Shown one piece after another: positions 11,011 to 24,159 of a stretch of DNA of 64,000 nt. The notes beneath the pieces were generated by a model, which was given only the letters and a program-made list of their open reading frames with translations, did not search any database and was not told where the DNA came from. The stretch is taken from the NCBI GenBank assembly GCA_028023455.1, contig JAQFVV010012490.1, positions 930,001-994,000 of the forward strand. Direction: 5' to 3'. Source of the stretch: Epiperipatus broadwayi. Lineage: Eukaryota > Onychophora > Udeonychophora > Euonychophora > Peripatidae. Every line of letters begins with the position of its first letter. Position 1 is the first letter of the stretch. The translations under genes were made by a program, and so were the position numbers.

Positions 11011-11349
11011 TTATTCTATCTTTATAGGTTTTGAGAGCTCATATTGCTTCATACTGCTATGACTAGTAAATTTAGTAATAGCTTTATCAGCTGCCACCTC
11101 TCTTTGCATTTGATATGCAACTTTGAAATTTACATTGCAGTAGTCTATAATCAGCCTAAGTTTATATACTGGCAAAATCTTTCCTTTAGCATTAGGCATA
11201 TTTTTATTATTATTAAAATGTAGACAAGACATTATAGAAAAAAATCTAAATCGGGTTATAATATTTGCAAAATGTGTTTGTGTTCGTCTCATGTCAGAAC
11301 TCCAGATATCATCTACTTTATATACTGCACATCTGAAGCAAAGGCCCAC
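11011..11349 (-). pseudogene. piggyBac-type transposase fragment
   Basis: A 112-codon open frame resembling the middle of piggyBac/PGBD transposases: an IWSSDMRRTQTHFANII segment, the family signature SCLHFNNNKN, VYKLRLIIDYCNVNF and a C-terminal MKQYELSKPIKI. In the family the acidic catalytic motif is close to DESMIPFKGR. Here it has degenerated to DKAITKFTSHS, so catalysis is lost. The fragment lacks both termini of the ~500-600-aa protein and no TTAA-flanked inverted ends were found. An old relic rather than a domesticated gene, although the uninterrupted frame is worth noting. Confidence 0.75.
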
Positions 11350-12916
11350 TACCCGGCAAAAAATGCAGATAATTCACATTATAAATTTACACAATCACAA
11401 GTTATTTTTTGATCAGCGAATATGTTCGTTTCAATAATAATTTTTTCGTATATTTTTTATCAAATATAAATTCAAATAATAATTTTAAAAAATATAAAAG
11501 TAAATACTTACCAGTGGAAAGTTTCTCGCAAAAACATTTACTCATTATACAGACTAAGAAGATTGGTAAAATCTTGCATTTTTTCCGATGTAAATTTCAG
11601 GATAAATCCAATTCCATTAAAAAATGAAAAAACTGTGAGAAAGACAAAAAAATTCAATTTACTTGATTACAAAAATTTTCATAAAATTTTTAATTTTTAT
11701 TTTAGAAAAATGAAACTTACATTTTCTGAAACTAGAAAAAAAGATGGAAACGAAGATGTAAAAAGCGCATGTTCAGACTGTGTAGATTTCCGGCAGTTTT
11801 GAATTGAAACTGAACGTTGCAAATTTGAAAATTCAAGATCACAATGTGTGATTGCAATGCCGAACAGGCACAAGCAATAAAACAAGCAGATTTTATATAT
11901 ATGGCATTTTTAAGTATTTTAATTTTCTGAAAATTAAATATTATTTGCACATATCTATGTGTTGCATATTTAATACTGTTATACAGTTACTTCATATACA
12001 TCTGTTTTTTAATGAAATCACAATTTTCAGTGAAAATAAATTTAGTCACAATGATTAATATCAATCTATAAATAACTGAGAATGAACCTTAATTGTATTT
12101 TGAATATTTAATCCATTTGAAATATAAGAAAGAATATTCACTTATTTGAATTTCAATTTATATTGCAAAATGATGTGGATAATACAGCTGTAGATATGAA
12201 TTATTTTATTGTGCACACATTTTTTTTTTGTATGGGGCATCATGATTATGCAATCATTAACTTTTAAGTAATTATGATAATAATACTATGCTGAATTTTT
12301 TAAGTTTCCCATAGGATGTCAGCATTTGAACAATTTGTAGATCTTTATTTCTATTTAAATTATATATGATTGCAGATTTCTGGATAACTTTTGTTATAAT
12401 TTACCATGTATCTATTATTGCTCTTGCAACTAAACTTAATTTATAGAAATTTACCCAATTTTATTTAAATTTATATGCTGAAATCATTTTTACTATTTTA
12501 CTTACATAGATTTAAGACCATTTAGTTTATTGCAGAGTTTCCAGATAGCTTATTTAAGAAACCTTTATTAACTAAGTTAACTGATTTATCTATTAATCAA
12601 AATCCCAAAATACTTTTATTTTTCAATACCTGTAATGTGAACAATTTATTGCATAGTGCAAACTGAAAATTTCTGCATTTTGGATAAATATTATTTTTCA
12701 TAATTAAATCAGTTTTCACAAAAAAAAAAAAATTTTAATTACTTAACTATGAATATTTTTTAAGTATTTTTATTTTTGCTTTAATCAGAATGCTACATGT
12801 TTTGATTGTATAAGATAATATGATTGATGACAAAGTTACATATACATGCAATAGAGAACTAGATCAATCATATGTAAATAATTATCCATGCAATCACACA
12901 TTGAATTAATGCATAA
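11350..12916. other. no recognisable feature
   Basis: AT-rich, with short frames only. The left part could hold decayed N-terminal piggyBac sequence, but I see no motif. Confidence 0.55.
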
Positions 12917-13018
12917 TTTTTTTTTCAAGTGTCATAGCATCAGCCGGGATGCGAACCCGCAACCCGGGCAACTGCTTGCAAGGCAGTCGCGCTGACCTCT
13001 CGACCACCAATGCAAGAC
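12917..13018 (-). mobile_element. ~100-bp tRNA-derived SINE, copy 1
   Basis: On the minus strand a tRNA-like sequence (13013-12937) starts GCATTGGTGGTCGAGAGG (A box) and contains a GGTTCGCATCC B box. It folds with a 7-bp acceptor stem (two wobbles), an ACTGC/GCAGT anticodon stem and loop CTTGCAA (anticodon TGC). It is followed by TATGACACTTG and an A-run, and preceded by GTCTT. The same head, 11-nt tail and A-run recur at 29977-30079. The B-box arm has a mismatch and CCA is not encoded. Flanks share only aatttt as a possible target duplication. Confidence 0.8.
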
Positions 13019-14335
13019 AATTTTAAACTTATATCTCTACATTTTTTGTGTTTGTGACTTATGCTTAATATTTAATATTCAACATATATAAGATTAGCAT
13101 TTATTGTAAATAAAACTTTCCATTTTCCATAGGATTTAGAAGAGAGAAAAAAACAACAACATAATTTTATTAAAAATTATAAGTAAGATACAATTTTATG
13201 ATTCAATGAAATATAGGATATATAAAGTATAACAGAACTGTTAACTTTAATATAAATCGTATACTACTATTTAAAACATTCTTCACTTACTATTTACATA
13301 ATTTGTGTATATATACTTGCTCACCCTTTCCTATCTATATAAATATGCAAGACACTATGCATAAAGAAATTACTATGAAATAGCCGTTTCAGTGTGTATA
13401 TTGAGAAAATAATGGCTTTTGCCTACATCTAACAGGAAGTGCACTAATATGTTTGCTTGTATGGATTTAAATTATAAAAGAGAAATGACTTGCACAGATT
13501 ATTAAAACAAAATTGAGAATAATAAAGGTGACTTTTAAAATTAAAAAAAAAATAGAAATATCATTAGTATTTTGACATAAATTATTTAGAATCTAAATAA
13601 AAGACTGATGCTAATTAGTAAATTGTTTAATTCCTATTTTGACAAATTCAATAATTAAATTATTACTTTATTAAAAAATAAAAATGCTCTTTTTTAAAAA
13701 GGAAAAACATGTATTTGTTTTGATTTGGTTTTTTTTTAAAAATCCATGAAATTAAAATTTAATTTTAAAGGTTTAATTAGAAGGTATTTGAAATACTTGC
13801 TATGGATTATAAAAAATTAATTCCAAAAGGGGATTAACTTATTTTATTTATTTCAGAACTAAATGTGGATTAGAAATAAAAATTCAGTTAATGGAAAAAA
13901 AATATAGCTAAACTTAATTACTATTTGCTTTGTTTTATGTTCAAAGAAAATCAGTTATTTTATTAATATATGATTATCTAAAGGGAAGAAAAAAACTTTT
14001 AATATTCTTGGATTTTTCTGAGATATGTTTTCCTGAACAATTCATTCCCTAATTATTAATAGCAAGGTATGTTTAAGGGATCAGCATGTTCTATGTATGG
14101 GCGTATTTGTGATTCATATATTGGTTTGTATAATCATTGTCAAACTCATTTCAGGAGTACTTTTTTTTTGGAGTTTGAATGGCCATACACGTTTTTATAT
14201 TAAAATTATCATTACCAGTAAACTATCAGAAAAATATTTAGCCTATAATTATCCATTCAGGAAACAAGTATATACACACATATATATAAAATCAGATAAA
14301 AAAGTTATAATAAAAAACTCTGGAATAAATTCTAC
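13019..14335. other. no recognisable feature
   Basis: AT-rich. The 84-codon frame at 14097-14351 resembles nothing I recognise and has no supporting context. Confidence 0.55.
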
Positions 14336-14934
14336 AATATTCAAAATATAATTCTAAGGCAGTATGTGATTTGCTTATACTGAATGTTTCTTATATTTGT
14401 AAATAGAGGGATTTGAAGTCAGGATTTTTCAATAAATTCATTCTCCACTCTATCTCAAGCAACTGATACATATGACCACACATGTGAAAATGATAGATGA
14501 TCCCCCAATATACATATTTTGTGCACAATAGTACTCATCACTTGGGTCAGATCATAATCTCCCACACATATATACAACCAGTGCTTAGTGTATATTAAGA
14601 TAGCATCTCCTCAAGACTTTAATCATCAGGCTTCGATCTTCTCACTCTTCCAACTATTCAACTGTTCATTGATTAGAGTGAGAAGATTGAAGCCTGTCTA
14701 TTAAAGTTTGAGGAAATGCTATCTTAATATAAACTGAGCACTGGTTGTGTATATGTGTGAGAGATAATGATCTGGCCCAATTGATAAGTGCTGGTTCTGC
14801 ACAAAATACATATTTTGGAGGATCAGGTATCTTTTCCGTACTTGTGTAGTCTTGTGTTTCAGATGCTTGAAATAGAGTGGAGGATGAATAGACTGGAAAA
14901 TCCTGAATTCAAATCAGTTTAAATATTCAAAATA
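14336..14934. mobile_element. palindromic (foldback) insertion with one-sided tail and 13-nt TSD
   Basis: The 13-nt sequence aatattcaaaata occurs at 14336-14348 and 14922-14934. Between them lies a 60-bp unique tail (14349-14408), then a left arm (14409 to ~14653) and an inverted right arm (~14680-14917). Arm similarity is visible throughout: gatttgaagtcaggatttt pairs with aaaatcctgaattcaaatc, and gcttcgatcttctcactc pairs with gagtgagaagattgaagc. It has no coding capacity. The arm sequence is shared with 35685-35880 and 63441-64000. Confidence 0.85.
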
Positions 14935-15049
14935 CTATATAATGATAAATAATAACTATAGCCAGCCTACTGCATGTATAACATCCTGAGTAGCATTTTA
15001 CAGTTATTGTAAGGGCAGTTCAGTCAGTGTCTTAACTTGAAACTGTGCT

Positions 15050-15430
15050 AGATCTAGTATACTATTCCATGAGCAATCTAGTTGTGCAGCTGTTCTGTCT
15101 GATGCAATTTTTTTCAAGTTTCTTTTTACCTCTTGAACCAATGTCTCAACTTGACTATTGTTCTCAAAGTGAAATGGTGGGTTGAATTATTATTGTCTAT
15201 ACTATTATGGGCACAAAATTATTTAAATTAAACCTGCTCTGAAAGTTATACCATTATCCAAGACTATACTTTTAAATAGATCACGAGTTGCAAATAATCT
15301 AAATATTCTTAATAGGTACCACCACAGCACTGAGTGATGATACTTCACCTACCTTTAATCTATCAGTAATAGTTTACTCCTCCATGAACCATCATAATTA
15401 ATGTGGATTTAGTGTGATCAAAAATAATGG
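15050..15430 (-). pseudogene. Ty3/gypsy-type integrase core fragment, copy 1
   Basis: The minus-strand translation gives IFRLFATRDLFKSIVLDNGI, which matches the integrase-core pattern ending in a DNG motif with a catalytic Asp. About 60 codons later comes PFHFENNSQVETLVQEVKRN, matching the SNGQVE motif with the catalytic Glu, then LKKIASDRTAAQLD. Frameshifts and a stop interrupt it. In intact elements integrase inserts the DNA copy into the genome. Only the second half of the catalytic core remains; no LTRs were seen nearby. Confidence 0.75.
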
Positions 15431-15516
15431 CTATTGTACCGGTCAAAACAGTATGCTCACACAACAAGACTCAAATCCTAAGCGAAAGTACCTTGAATCT
15501 GATCATGCTCGAGATA

Positions 15517-15905
15517 AATGTAGTATACTATACCATGAGCAATCTAGTTGTACCACTGTTCTGTCTGATGCAATTTTTTTCAAGTTTCTTTTTACCTCTT
15601 GAACTAATGTTTCAACTTGACTATTGTTCTCAAAGTGAAATGGTAGGTTGAATTATTATTGACTATACTATTATTGGCACAAAATTATTTAAATTAAACC
15701 TGCTCTGAAAGTTATACCATTATCCAAGACTATACTTTTAAATAGATCACGAGTTGCAAATAATCTAAATATTCTTAATAGGTACCACCATAGCACTGAG
15801 TGATGATTCTTTATCTACCTCTAATCTATCAGTAATAGTTTACTCCTCTGTGAACCATCATAATCAATGTGGATTTGTGTGATCAAAAATAATAGCTATA
15901 AACAG
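15517..15905 (-). pseudogene. Ty3/gypsy-type integrase core fragment, copy 2
   Basis: Second tandem copy with the same DNG and QVE motifs and the same broken frames. It differs from copy 1 by scattered substitutions. Confidence 0.75.
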
Positions 15906-15949
15906 CTTAAGACATGTTTGACATCATGAGTAGCATTTTACAATTAACA

Positions 15950-17399
15950 ATTTTTTTTTTAATTTCATTAAAATAACACAATATTAACATTTTCACATGA
16001 ATGGCCAATTTTCCATAATTTATGTATATGCACAGATAAAGAAAATCTACTATAACATTTAAAAAGCACAGTATTAGAAACATGCATATGATGTACATTA
16101 ATATTGAAATCTTTAGTGAGATGCATTAAACAACCATTAATGAAACACCATGAAAAATTATAGAGCATATTATTGGTGGTAGCATATTTATTTTAATTTA
16201 AATTTTTTGAAGAAAAAAAAACTGTCTATTTTTAAGAGAATATATTTCAATATATTAAGTATGATGACTTTAATAGACCAATGCTAATTTAAGGTTATAC
16301 TAATAGAAATGAGAAGAAAGGATTTTGGGAATCAAGTGGCAGACTTATTAAAGAAAATAAAATATTAATACCTTTATTTTTTGAGAAGTTATAGCATGGA
16401 GGAAATTGCTAGTTGAACTGGTCATCTTAGGAAGTTATTAAACTATGTTCATACTACTTAACACATGTGTGTGCATAGAAGAAATGTTTGAATCTGTCTA
16501 TAATAACTTTCATACAAAATTCAGGCAAATAAACATTTCAATAATAATAACAATAATTGAGTGGTTTGAGGCTCAGGAATCCATAAGAAATTTAAGCATT
16601 GGAAATGACAAAGGTGTGGACATGAATTTATAGATCTTGAATTTTTAGAAGCTGTCACTCTTCCACTGCACTAATCCATGTAAATCATCCATTTTAATTA
16701 CATTGCTTTATTTTTTTGTTCACCATATGTTTAAATAATCTAATAGTTATTTTGTAATTTGTAATTTTGATGTCAAACTTGACTGAATAATCTATAATAC
16801 ACTATTTTAGAATTGTTTATTAATGAATTTCTTAGTTAATCCATTTATTTTTATTAATTTGCTAAATTATTCATTAATACTTTTATCTATATAATAAACT
16901 TGTTTTAAGTTATATATCTGTCTGTTTGTACTCCCCTTATTTATATATCTTTCCAGAATCTCTTACTTTATAAAAAGTTATGCATTAAATAGTGATAATG
17001 GAAATATAGATGCAAGTGTACATTATGTATATATTTTTCGGAATCAAAGATTATATTTTATGGTGATGTCTTTGTGGGGTTGCTAGGAGCCATTTTTCAA
17101 ATTCACATATTGGTAATGATCAAGCTGATTATTGTAGATATATAGATTGTTTATGATGTATAGTAATTAATATTTTATTCTGTTACATATTTTGCTGCTC
17201 GACTTTTGGCCTGATCATTATCAGTTAGTATACATATATTGCTTTTCTTAAATAAATAATATTAAGTTTAATTGATATAATTTCAATTATTTGCTCACTA
17301 TGTATCTTAGATATTATTTTTACATTAATGCCATTATGATATAATAAATTGGAAAGAAAGTGTTTAATAAAACATATCTGAATATATTTTTATACTTAA
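15950..17399. other. no recognisable feature
   Basis: AT-rich sequence with only short, unsupported frames. Confidence 0.55.
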
Positions 17400-18080
17400 A
17401 TGGTTTCCTTACAGAAAGGTAAATACAAGAAGAGTTATAAAGATGAAGTTAGTATTAAGAATAAGAAAGTTCATTATATGAGATTTTCATATGATATGGA
17501 ATTACTGTCAGACAGTGAGAGTGAGCTTTACAAAATGACAATATTATCTGAGATTGATAGAATTATAAAAAGTTTGGAACGATAATAAATGCAAACAGAA
17601 AGTTACGGGAGCCGAGTAATACTTTTAAATATTCAAGAAATCAATTGATGAAAATAGCAATCAAAATTGTAATACTTAATAGTAAGATGGTATTCTTATG
17701 GCTCTTTAAATGTTTTCTTTGGAAACAAAACTTAGGAAGAGTAGGGAGAAAAAATTGAAAACATTAGAAATGAGAATTAGGAAGATAATGAAAAGAGAAG
17801 TTGGAAAGGTAATATTAATAATATAATAATGTTAAGTAAAATAATTTTCAGTAAACCATGAAGAGAAACTAGAATATGCATTTCTTAAAAGCAGAATTAT
17901 GAGAGAAAAGTAATCTGTAGAGATTATGAGGAAAATATAGTATTAGAATAAAGAAGTTGATTAATAATCTTAACAAGGGAAATAATTGTGAATTTTTATA
18001 GAATAGGACAAAATACAGATAGTTTGGACATATGTGGAACTTCTGTTTTAAAAGATTACTGATGATAATGATGATATATT
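17400..18080 (+). pseudogene. possible LINE 3' end relic
   Basis: The reading frames in this stretch contain pieces reminiscent of the region downstream of LINE polymerase domains: a 61-codon frame at 17400-17585, LKTLEMRIRKIMKRE near 17755-17800, and a gataatgatgatat tail near 18063-18077. No polymerase motif is present, so the call is tentative. It is not the same family as the RTE copies. Confidence 0.28.
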
Positions 18081-18225
18081 AACTAATGTAGAATATCATA
18101 AGCACATTTTTTAAAAAACTGACCAATTTATTTTTTGGTATTTTCTCTTAACTGAAACATACAGATGCATGCATTTTTTTGAAGATTTCTGATGAAGGTA
18201 TTTTAATTGTATTTATATGTACAGA

Positions 18226-19130
18226 AAAATTTAGCTTTATTTAAATATTCCAATAACATTCAACTGATAGTAATAGCACACAGATTAGTATATGCACAAC
18301 ATTTTGAGTGGTATTGTTTTCCTCTCTTCTTCAGGTCTTGCTGGCCTGATTGGTGACAGTATTAACAAGGGAATTTAACTTGGACCCTTAGATTCTTGAA
18401 TATTGAAATGTTAAGGTAATGTTAAAACCAATTGAACTATCGTGCCAAAGCCAACAGTCAGTAGAAATTTCATATACATATCTATAAGGTTCCTTCTGAT
18501 TTCTCCACGTTTTCCTAAGAACAAAGTTGATTAGTGATTTCCATACATTATGTATAGTCACACTGGGTTAACTTATGGGGTTGTTCGTCATTGTCATGTA
18601 AGCAACTTCTTTGAATTTTCATCTTTGTACCTTTTTCTCCCTATCCAATATTTTTGTATTTTCTCTATTGAACATATGTTTATTGGTACATGCACGATCT
18701 GCTACCTTAGACACATCTGTTCTTTCTTTTCTAATCATCAGTTTGTGATCTTAAATCGCTTTTCAATGGGGTGACCAGTCTCACCAATATACATTATTCC
18801 ACATTTACATGATATTTGGATAGATGCAGTTTTTACTTTTAGCATTTCAAGTTTAGGTTTTGTGGATATTAGAATTCTTCATAGTGTGGTATGGCTCTGG
18901 AAAGCTGTTCTAATATTATACTGATTGCAGATTTTTCTTAATTTGTCTGTTATTTTTGGTATGTATGGATACACTACAGTACTAATAGTTTGCTTTTTTT
19001 GATGGTTCTTTTTGTTGTCTATTTAAGATTTTCTTAATAACAGCTGATGAATAACCATTTTTCATAAGAGTTTGTTCTATATAGATCTTTTCTTTTTTCA
19101 AATCATTGGTTTCTGAACAAACTTCTTTTG
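18226..19130 (-). mobile_element. Penelope-like element family 2, 3' part (relic)
   Basis: The minus-strand translation near 18740-18830 gives CKCGIMYIGETGHPIEKRFK, the GIY-YIG endonuclease signature of Penelope-like elements. Further on come VADRACTNKHMFNRENTKIL and a C-terminus (NNPISQPSVTI). Several stops interrupt the frame. The 3' untranslated part (18226-18550) contains a tRNA-like block and ends at the same terminal sequence (aatatttaaataaag on the minus strand) as the copy at 24160-24680. The family is distinct from the Penelope dimer at 27-32 kb. Confidence 0.75.
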
Positions 19131-21480
19131 CTTTGTGAGCTCCCACGATCAGACCGAGCTATGCAATGCATGACACAATCACATTTCCAGACCGTGGCCT
19201 ACCTCGACTGCTAGATTCAAACCCCCACTATCCAAAGCACTTTATTTGTTTTGAGGTAAACCTCTGGCACCAGCTAATTACATGGAGTAACTAACATGCT
19301 CTGGATAGTAGGCCCATAATCCAGCGCTTGAAATATCCCATGACTTACTCAAAAGTAATACAATAAAAAATTGTTGCTTCAATTAGTGGTAAAAGAATTG
19401 ACTGACAAAATTAAGCTTAAAGATCATTTATTTTAACTAAACATTTATTGTTCTAATTTTCACTACTTATATGAATCTTAATTAAATGAAACAATGACTT
19501 ATCACCACCTCAGGCACACATATTATAGTAAGATATACAATATAATATAACAAAGAGTATTAAATAATATAAGGCATTTAATAAACACATGAAATCAATA
19601 TAAAATATAAAGCATTCACATACATGACATTTCAAAACACGCTCATCAATAGTTCTTTATGCATGCTATAGAGTTCATTTATTAACTGACTCTGGGAGGC
19701 TTCAAATTATTGCAATGGTTACATTAATTATAAATGGAAATAAGAATATGTTATTTGTTACCTAGGATTTTAGAACATGGATACTTCTTGCTGTTTGCTG
19801 CTTTACGTGAAAATCTTTCCAACAGTTGGATTTGAGGTTTTTCTTGTGGAGGTTTAATGCGTAGTATTCCGTGACATTCTTTAAGACAGATATTGAATGG
19901 CTGATTTTTAAGTTGTTAAGCAGGCATCACTTTTACCGGGCAAATTGCTGTTTCATCAGACTCAGGCTTGGAGAAGAGTCATGATTTCAGTGGCTGTTAG
20001 CACTGCATGGCCTTAATTAACAAATGCATGAGAAGACTGACTGAAAACTGATTGAGTAACTGATTGAATGAACTCAACTAATTGCGAACTCAACTGTTAG
20101 TTTGATGAAAATCCGGACTATTTATGTGATGACCTGTTGTCCCTTTGGTAATTGGTTTTTATGTCCGCCAGCTAAATCTGTTGTTGAAATTCCTCCACTG
20201 TTTTTGAATACCTTCCTTCGATAAGATTTTAATTCTATTGTTTGAGATCTTTTAATTAGTAGCCATTGCAAATTTGTTGTTTTGTGGATTTTGTTTAACT
20301 TAGTAGCCATTGCAAATTCTGTTTATATCATTTATGAACGTATGCAATATTTAAGTCTTTGAAAGAATTCCAATCTCATGCTTTCATTTGTTTTTCTTTT
20401 TAATATTTTTAACACGCATATATTTATCATTCATTATTTACGCACATGTATATTTTAAAATCAATTTGTTATTTAGTTTTTAAAATTACTTTCCTTTTTT
20501 CTTTCTTTCTTTAATAATTTAAACGAAAAGAGAGATATTTTTAATTTTATATAAAAGATTCATTTAAACCGCTATAGTTTTAACATTTTCTAAGCCAAAT
20601 TCTCTCCCCCTAATTACTTTTAAATTAATTCGTAAAACTTTATGAATGATGCAGGATTTAATTTCCCCCCAGGCTAACAGTATTTCTTCTTTCTTTATTT
20701 TTAAAAACTCTAAACTTTTTTATTAAACTGTTAACAAACTGGCTTTTGTTTTAAACTAATAATAATAAAATCTCTTTAGACTTTTATTCTTACTTACATA
20801 TTATTTATTTATTTATTAAAACCTCCGTGTTGTTTATGAGAATGTTATTTTTAATAATTGTAAATACAATTTTAATGAACGCTCAGTAGCGTTACAATAT
20901 ATTTGTATAGCATTGCAAATATGGCAAATATATTTTAAAGCAAGTCTAAAAACATGTATCAAAATTATAAAATCACAATTAAATTCAAAATTTATAGAAA
21001 ACATTTATTAAAAAAGTTAAGTTAATAATCTTACATTACACTGAAGAACATTTATTATTAAATGTCCCTTATTAAGATGAAAAAATTGTTAGTAACATAG
21101 TCACAATTTTAATGATTTATATCTGATTTAATATCACTTGTAAACAAACTTAACCTACATTAATATTTAAATGTGTTTATGGGTATTTGTATTTGGAATA
21201 AAATAATGTTTTATAGGTTGAAAAACAAATATGGTATAAATCCATAATATATTAAGAAATTGTATAACATTATGAGAATGGTAAATTTGAAGATAAATTT
21301 TATTAATTTTGATAGGTAAAATAAATAATTGTATATTTAACTTTACAATAATTTTATTTTAAATGTTTCATATTTATAAAATGTAATTTAAGATGGGTGA
21401 TTTAAAGAAGGAGAGCTTTATCATCTGAATGAAATTGGTTGCTATACCAACATGTATAAATTTCGCTTTCAAATTATATT
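19131..21480. other. no gene; possible SINE-like pieces
   Basis: 19190-19310 contains a small inverted pair (actatccaaagca / tgctctggatagt) and a GGTTTGAATC B-box-like sequence on the minus strand, weakly suggesting a SINE. 20330-20900 is a long pyrimidine-rich stretch. No coding sequence supported. Confidence 0.4.
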
Positions 21481-21534
21481 TGAGTGTAAAAAGAGTTTGA
21501 ATCTGCGTCATTTTTTAATCATGTCATGCGCAAG

Positions 21535-21542
21535 TATAAAAG
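21535..21542 (+). promoter_or_regulatory. isolated TATA-box-like sequence
   Basis: caagTATAAAAGgaagc is a textbook TATA box, standing alone in a patch slightly richer in GC. No ORF follows, so it may belong to a decayed LTR or an unrecognised transcript. Confidence 0.25.
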
Positions 21543-21544
21543 GA

Positions 21545-22400
21545 AGCACTTAAAGACATTCGAGATTCTGTTCTTGGGAAGCTTGCCTTGTAAACTTTAA
21601 GCTCTAAACATTAATTTTGCCATTTGCAGCTGCTTTGTGTTTTCCATGACTGACTAGAGAAACTATTAAGCATTTGTCTTCAAAGGTGAAGACAAGTCTT
21701 TGTGATCATGATCATGAAATATTTAATAATGGCAAAATAATTAATTGCTTGTCTTATAACACCAATAAAATTTTAAATTGGATAAAATCTCATTTTAACC
21801 TGGAAAGTATTTAAAATACAGCCAAAGATATTTGAACCTTCCTCATAGTTTGGAATTATTAAACTTGCTATGCCAAATAGATTGGATGTTGTTTTTTATC
21901 TACAATTTACTTGAATATTTAGTTAAAAATACTTATGAATTTCGGACTTAAATTAATAATTATGTTTTTGCTATTTTTTTACAAAAATAATATTTTGGGA
22001 AATTGAAATGTCTTTGACTTCCTTCACATCTTAAAAAGGTAAAAAAGTGAAAATCTAATTGCCTTGGGAACTTGTGACATAATTACCCTCAGAATTGATT
22101 TTAATCAGATAAACAATCTTGTTAATGCTTTTTTTAAATGAAAACACCACACGTAAATGAATCAATATCATTGAAAAGGATATTATCTAATCTGTCAAAT
22201 AATTTTGGAAAAAATAACTAGTGAATTAATTGTACAATATAGAGTGAAATTTTGAAAGAATAAAAAGAATGAACATGTATGAAAAATAAATTATATTAAT
22301 GGAATCTATAGTAAATGTGCACATAGATAAATTGGATTTATCTTATTCATAAATTTTAATAAATAATAGTTACTTAATAATTTATTTTCTTTGTTATGTT
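21545..22400. other. no recognisable feature
   Basis: AT-rich, no repeat or coding evidence. Confidence 0.55.
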
Positions 22401-22401
22401 T

Positions 22402-22806
22402 TAAATAAGTCAATTATTTTATATAGCGTGATGTTTATAAACTGTAATATTTAAACAGCATTAAACTGTTGCACATGCGCTTTGGATTTTAACTATAAAA
22501 TGAATGAATACTAACACTTCAAACACATGATAAAGTCTTTAGAAAAGATAGAATGGCCATCTATCTTTTGGAACCCAAATGCTTTTGTATGGGCGAATCT
22601 TAAGTGTTTGAAAGTGAAAGCGTGAAGATATTAAATAATCACTTTAAATTACTTTTATATGCTTGAATGAATGACGCTGGTGAAATTTACTAGAAATTAC
22701 GATATGTCATTCTTATTTGAAATTAAATGTATGTAAATAAGTCAATTATTTTATATAGCGCGATGTTTATAAACTGTAATATTTAAACAGCATTAAACTG
22801 TTGCAT
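22402..22806. repeat. dimer of a ~330-bp repeat with tatatagcg boundary
   Basis: A ~72-bp block (caattattttatatagcg through aaactgttgca) occurs at 22402-22475 and 22734-22806, offset 332 bp. The intervening sequence (gaatgaatgacgctggtgaaatt, then atgtaaataag before the second tatatagcg) is homologous to the ~328-bp units inside the insertion at 52090-53269, so both belong to one family. Confidence 0.8.
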
Positions 22807-22809
22807 GTT

Positions 22810-24150
22810 TTGTGAAATGTTTTAATTTCATTGCATATGTTAATATTCCTCAACGTTCTCATTAGTACAAAGACCTGGTAATATGGTTTAAATATTTAAC
22901 CGATATAAAATGTTTGCATGTATTATTGTTATTTAAGATAGGTTGTTGTTATAATTATTAGAGTAATATTATTAAATTTTCATAGATCTTAGATTTTATT
23001 TTTTATACTCGTATGATAGTAATTGCATCACATTTTAAATGTGTTTATTTAAATAAATAATGCTTAAGATGTACCTATAATAATAAGGTTAGAAAATAAT
23101 AAATGAAGAGTAAGTCCATGGCTAAAGATCGAGTATAGAATTTGTTGTTAGGACCTTAATGTTATATGAAACGTTGGGGCATGTTGACATTATATTTACT
23201 CAAAATGAATCAAATATTATATATAAATAAAAGGGATAAAATTAAGTAGATACCATTTAGTTAGCATGTTCTAATAGAGATAATACATTAAGATCTATAA
23301 AATGTAGATAAATCTCTTATTCTATTTTAATTTACAGTAGTATGGGTTTATTTATATCCTATATTTTAACAACATTCTTTAATAAATTTGTATGTATTTT
23401 TACCAACACATAGAGTTAGACATCTTCTCATCTATCTGCTATTCATTTATAAGAGCGCTTATAAATAACCCATTTGTGAAGAACATGATTAAATATATAT
23501 ATATAGATTTATTTATCTTATACTTATTTTATTTTAATTTTTACACATTCATATTTTTGTTAATAAAATTGTTTAATTTGTTATTATATAATGGTTAGCT
23601 TTTTATTTATCATCATCATTTGGATTCATAAGGAGGTCACATAATTTTAATCACAATTACTGAATTTTCATTATACTTTATGTAAAGTAGTTAAATGAAT
23701 ATTATTTATTTTAAACATTTTTTACGAGAATTCATCCGCACTTCTTTCACAACTATATTTATATGCTACAAGGTATGAACTGGATCCAATCACAAAATGC
23801 TCATTTGTGTTCAGCCATATTCTAAGTAATTTTACTCATGTAAAATATATGAATCTTAATAATGTTAAATCCCTGGGCAGCAACAAGAATTAAGGTATTG
23901 TTTATTAGTTGTGATATTATGCTAGCCACACATATAAAACTATATAATGAAATTATATACTTATTCGCATATACATTGTAAGAAATGCTGTAAACCCTGA
24001 GATATATTAAAAATATTAATGTTCACATACAATAGTATAGTAATAGACATTATTCATATAAAATTGGATTTACTTATTGTATTTTATTAAGTGTTTTGAA
24101 AGATTAAGCTAAGATTTGTGTTGGTGTATGACCGAACATTGGTACTATGT
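22810..24150. other. no recognisable feature
   Basis: AT-rich, including the unsupported 68-codon hydrophobic frame at 23392-23598, which is mostly Phe/Leu/Tyr from A+T composition. Confidence 0.55.
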
Positions 24151-24159
24151 ATTAAGTTA

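Larger units (their letters stand above)
14946..15946 (-). repeat. tandem duplication (period ~466 bp) of a gypsy integrase segment
   Basis: About 400 bp is repeated head to tail with a 466-bp offset (for example gagcaatctagttgt at 15071 and 15537). A flanking motif, gagtagcattttaca, also occurs outside both copies. The copies remain very similar, so the duplication is more recent than the stop codons they share. Confidence 0.85.

Noticed and set aside
12937-13013. A functional tRNA gene (anticodon TGC)
   Set aside because: The T-stem mismatch, conserved extra tail with A-run and a second copy with a retroposition TSD indicate a SINE.
19920-19965. Hammerhead-like CTGATGA on the minus strand
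   Set aside because: No stem II followed by GAAA could be found; only the first box matches.
23392-23598. Small membrane protein gene
   Set aside because: Hydrophobicity comes from T-rich codons; no start context, homologue or splice support.
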